Assembly: GCF_009687865.1 (NCBI RefSeq)
Contig: NZ_BLAE01000014.1
Span: 81,010-145,009 of the forward strand
DNA from: Acrocarpospora macrocephala
GTDB lineage: Bacteria; Actinomycetota; Actinomycetes; Streptosporangiales; Streptosporangiaceae
DNA: 64,000 nucleotides
Direction of reading: 5' to 3'
Numbering within the stretch: the first letter of the stretch is position 1; the number at the start of each line of letters is the position of its first letter. Below the pieces are notes generated by a model. That model did no database searches. It had not been told where the DNA came from and saw nothing but the letters and a program-made list of their open reading frames with translations. Below, in pieces: positions 62,903 through 64,000 of this stretch. A program made the translations under genes and the position numbers.

Positions 62903-63406
62903 ATGGGGCAGGCGTTGACGGAGTGGCAGGCAGTCACAAGTCCACCGGTCCGGCCGTCTCCGCGACGGTCCGCCAGATGGTCACGGTACGGCTCCCGTCT
63001 CGTCCTGGCGAAGCTCGCCACAACCACGGACCGGGAACAGCGGATGGTCAACGCCGCCCTCGTAGCAGCGTCCATGGTCAGGCGGGTAGAGGGTGGAAAT
63101 CCCGCGGCATTGAACGGCCGACATCTCGACCAGGCCACCGGCCGCACGCTCAACTCCCTCAGGTCCCGAGCCCGTTCCGCTGCGACGACAACCGCCGCCC
63201 GGGCGCAGAGGCAACACCACAATGAGGCCCTAGCCGTGTACGCGAGCAGATTGGCGCCGTCCCGACGGGGTGGCTTGCGTCTCATCGCTGATCCACTGCA
63301 CGTTGTCCGAATGCTTGGGAGTGATCCACGCACGGAGGCGACCGTCAGGGCGCTCGCTGCGGACCTGCTGCACCTGGGCAGTCCGGCTTCGTCCCCGCCG
63401 AAGTGA
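62903..63406 (+). CDS. Hypothetical protein, doubtful
   Basis: A 167-codon frame reading MVNAALVAASMVRRVEGGNP, ALAVYASRLAPSRRGGLRLI and TEATVRALAADLLHLGSPAS. Third-position GC is only moderately high and no ribosome site or family is evident. It could be a real helical, basic protein or a chance frame in decayed DNA. The minus strand offers an equally long but less protein-like frame. Confidence 0.3.
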   Translation: MGQALTEWQAVTSPPVRPSPRRSARWSRYGSRLVLAKLATTTDREQRMVNAALVAASMVRRVEGGNPAALNGRHLDQATGRTLNSLRSRARSAATTTAARAQRQHHNEALAVYASRLAPSRRGGLRLIADPLHVVRMLGSDPRTEATVRALAADLLHLGSPASSPPK

Positions 63407-63603
63407 CCGGCATGCACCCTAGTGCCGCGATCTCCCGCAGATCGGCACGCGGGCATCCGCACTGTCAACGCCGAAGGGCCCGACCAAGTCGGCGCCGACC
63501 AAACGAGAGTCGGCACGCGGAGCCGGCACGCAGAGTCGGCACGCAGAATCGGGCACGGACGGTTCCCGGCTTGGGGCGGGTGGCGCGCTCGTGCCGGTTC
63601 GGT
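63407..63603. other. Gap with 13-bp tandem repeat
   Basis: No gene is supported. Four tandem 13-bp units of the form GAGTCGGCACGCA lie at 63507-63558, the last diverged. The right end joins the 3' end of the HNH gene. Confidence 0.5.
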
Positions 63604-64000
63604 TCAGCGTCGGAATCGTCCGGCGAAGCGGTTCCTCTTGCCGTGGTAGAGGAGGGTCCAGGTGCCGTCGTGGTTGCGGCGGGTGCGGTAGCGGTCGGGG
63701 TGGGTTGCTTTGTCGCGGTTGTGCCAGGTGCAGGCGGGGGCGAGAAGGTCCAGGTCGGTGGTGCCGCCCTCGGCCCAGCCCTTGATATGGTCGATTTCGG
63801 CCATGTCGGCGGGGATGGGGCAGCCTTCGCGGTAGCAGGTGGCGTAGCGGGCCAGGATGGCCTGCCGCTGGGCGGGCGTGGCCAGCCGAACCGCGCGGCC
63901 CATGTCCAGAACCCGTCCTCGCGCGTCGACGACCATACGGACCAGCCTTGAGGTGCGGGCCAGCCGGTGAACGTCGGAGATGGGCAGCAGCTGCCCGGTG
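63604..64000 (-). CDS. DUF222/HNH endonuclease-type protein, 3' part only
   Basis: The last 131 residues of a protein cut by the window end. Reading from the edge: TGQLLPISDVHRLARTSRLV, then VDARGRVLDMGRAVRLATPA, RYATCYREGCPIPADMAEID, HIKGWAEGGTTDLDLLAPAC and HNRDKATHPDRYRTRRNHDG. The CxxxxC, IDHIKGW and HNRDK elements are the HNH motif of the 13E12/DUF222 family common in actinobacteria, often in multiple copies and linked to mobile or repetitive DNA. The N-terminal DUF222 part lies outside. Biological role is not established. Confidence 0.85.
   Translation of the reverse strand, partial: TGQLLPISDVHRLARTSRLVRMVVDARGRVLDMGRAVRLATPAQRQAILARYATCYREGCPIPADMAEIDHIKGWAEGGTTDLDLLAPACTWHNRDKATHPDRYRTRRNHDGTWTLLYHGKRNRFAGRFRR

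Overview
The window is one stretch of very high-GC, gene-dense bacterial chromosome, clearly from an actinomycete. The signs are GTG and TTG starts, overlapping stop/start codons, a DUF1707 protein, DUF4245 beside glpX, an SAV2177-type methyltransferase, Pknb-type kinases and an actinobacterial Sdh1-type succinate dehydrogenase. The mix best suits the Streptosporangiales (Nonomuraea, Streptosporangium or Actinomadura relatives); that placement is inference. At least 16 genes have a TANNNT-like -10 hexamer 6-9 bases before the start codon and no Shine-Dalgarno sequence, so leaderless transcripts appear common.

1-31 kb is conserved chromosome. The gene set phoH2, fumarase, glpX, DUF4245, xseB-xseA, an Rv1109c-like protein, ispH, an Rv1111c-like membrane protein and ychF keeps the order of the Mycobacterium tuberculosis Rv1095-Rv1112 region. 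Here it is interrupted by a two-component system with a lipoprotein, a Crp-box-controlled transglycosylase, two Ser/Thr kinases, a second (class I) fumarase, two transporters and a MocR regulator. Intergenic gaps hold a three-copy hairpin repeat family and a 107-bp tandem repeat.

32.5-42.5 kb is a Tcp/VirB-like type IV secretion operon: TcpC, a small membrane protein, a TcpE-ParA-like fusion, a VirB4/TcpF ATPase, a VirB6/TcpH channel protein, a second bitopic protein, and a transglycosylase-NlpC/P60 hydrolase. No relaxase, coupling protein, integrase, tRNA or att repeat is visible. It looks like a resident, possibly domesticated, secretion machine. Downstream are a Nudix hydrolase and two exported, membrane-anchored low-complexity proteins, one Ser/Gly-repeat rich and one carrying a Met-Pro-Gly repeat tail.

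45.8-57.1 kb carries two different complete succinate dehydrogenases: an Sdh1-type operon (sdhC-sdhA-sdhB, minus strand) and a Bacillus-like one (sdhC-sdhA-sdhB, plus strand, with a divergent LysR regulator). Between them is a REC-SpoIIE phosphatase, histidine kinase and response regulator operon. Crp-like boxes lie before both sdh operons, and a T-N11-A box lies in the LysR/sdh gap. With the two fumarases, the window holds duplicate enzymes for succinate to fumarate to malate.

57.1-64 kb holds a small HTH/ClpN-domain operon under a striking double palindrome, a heterodimeric ABC exporter with complementary degenerate ATP sites, an endolysin-like amidase with decayed small reading frames beside it, and the 3' end of a DUF222/HNH protein cut by the window edge.
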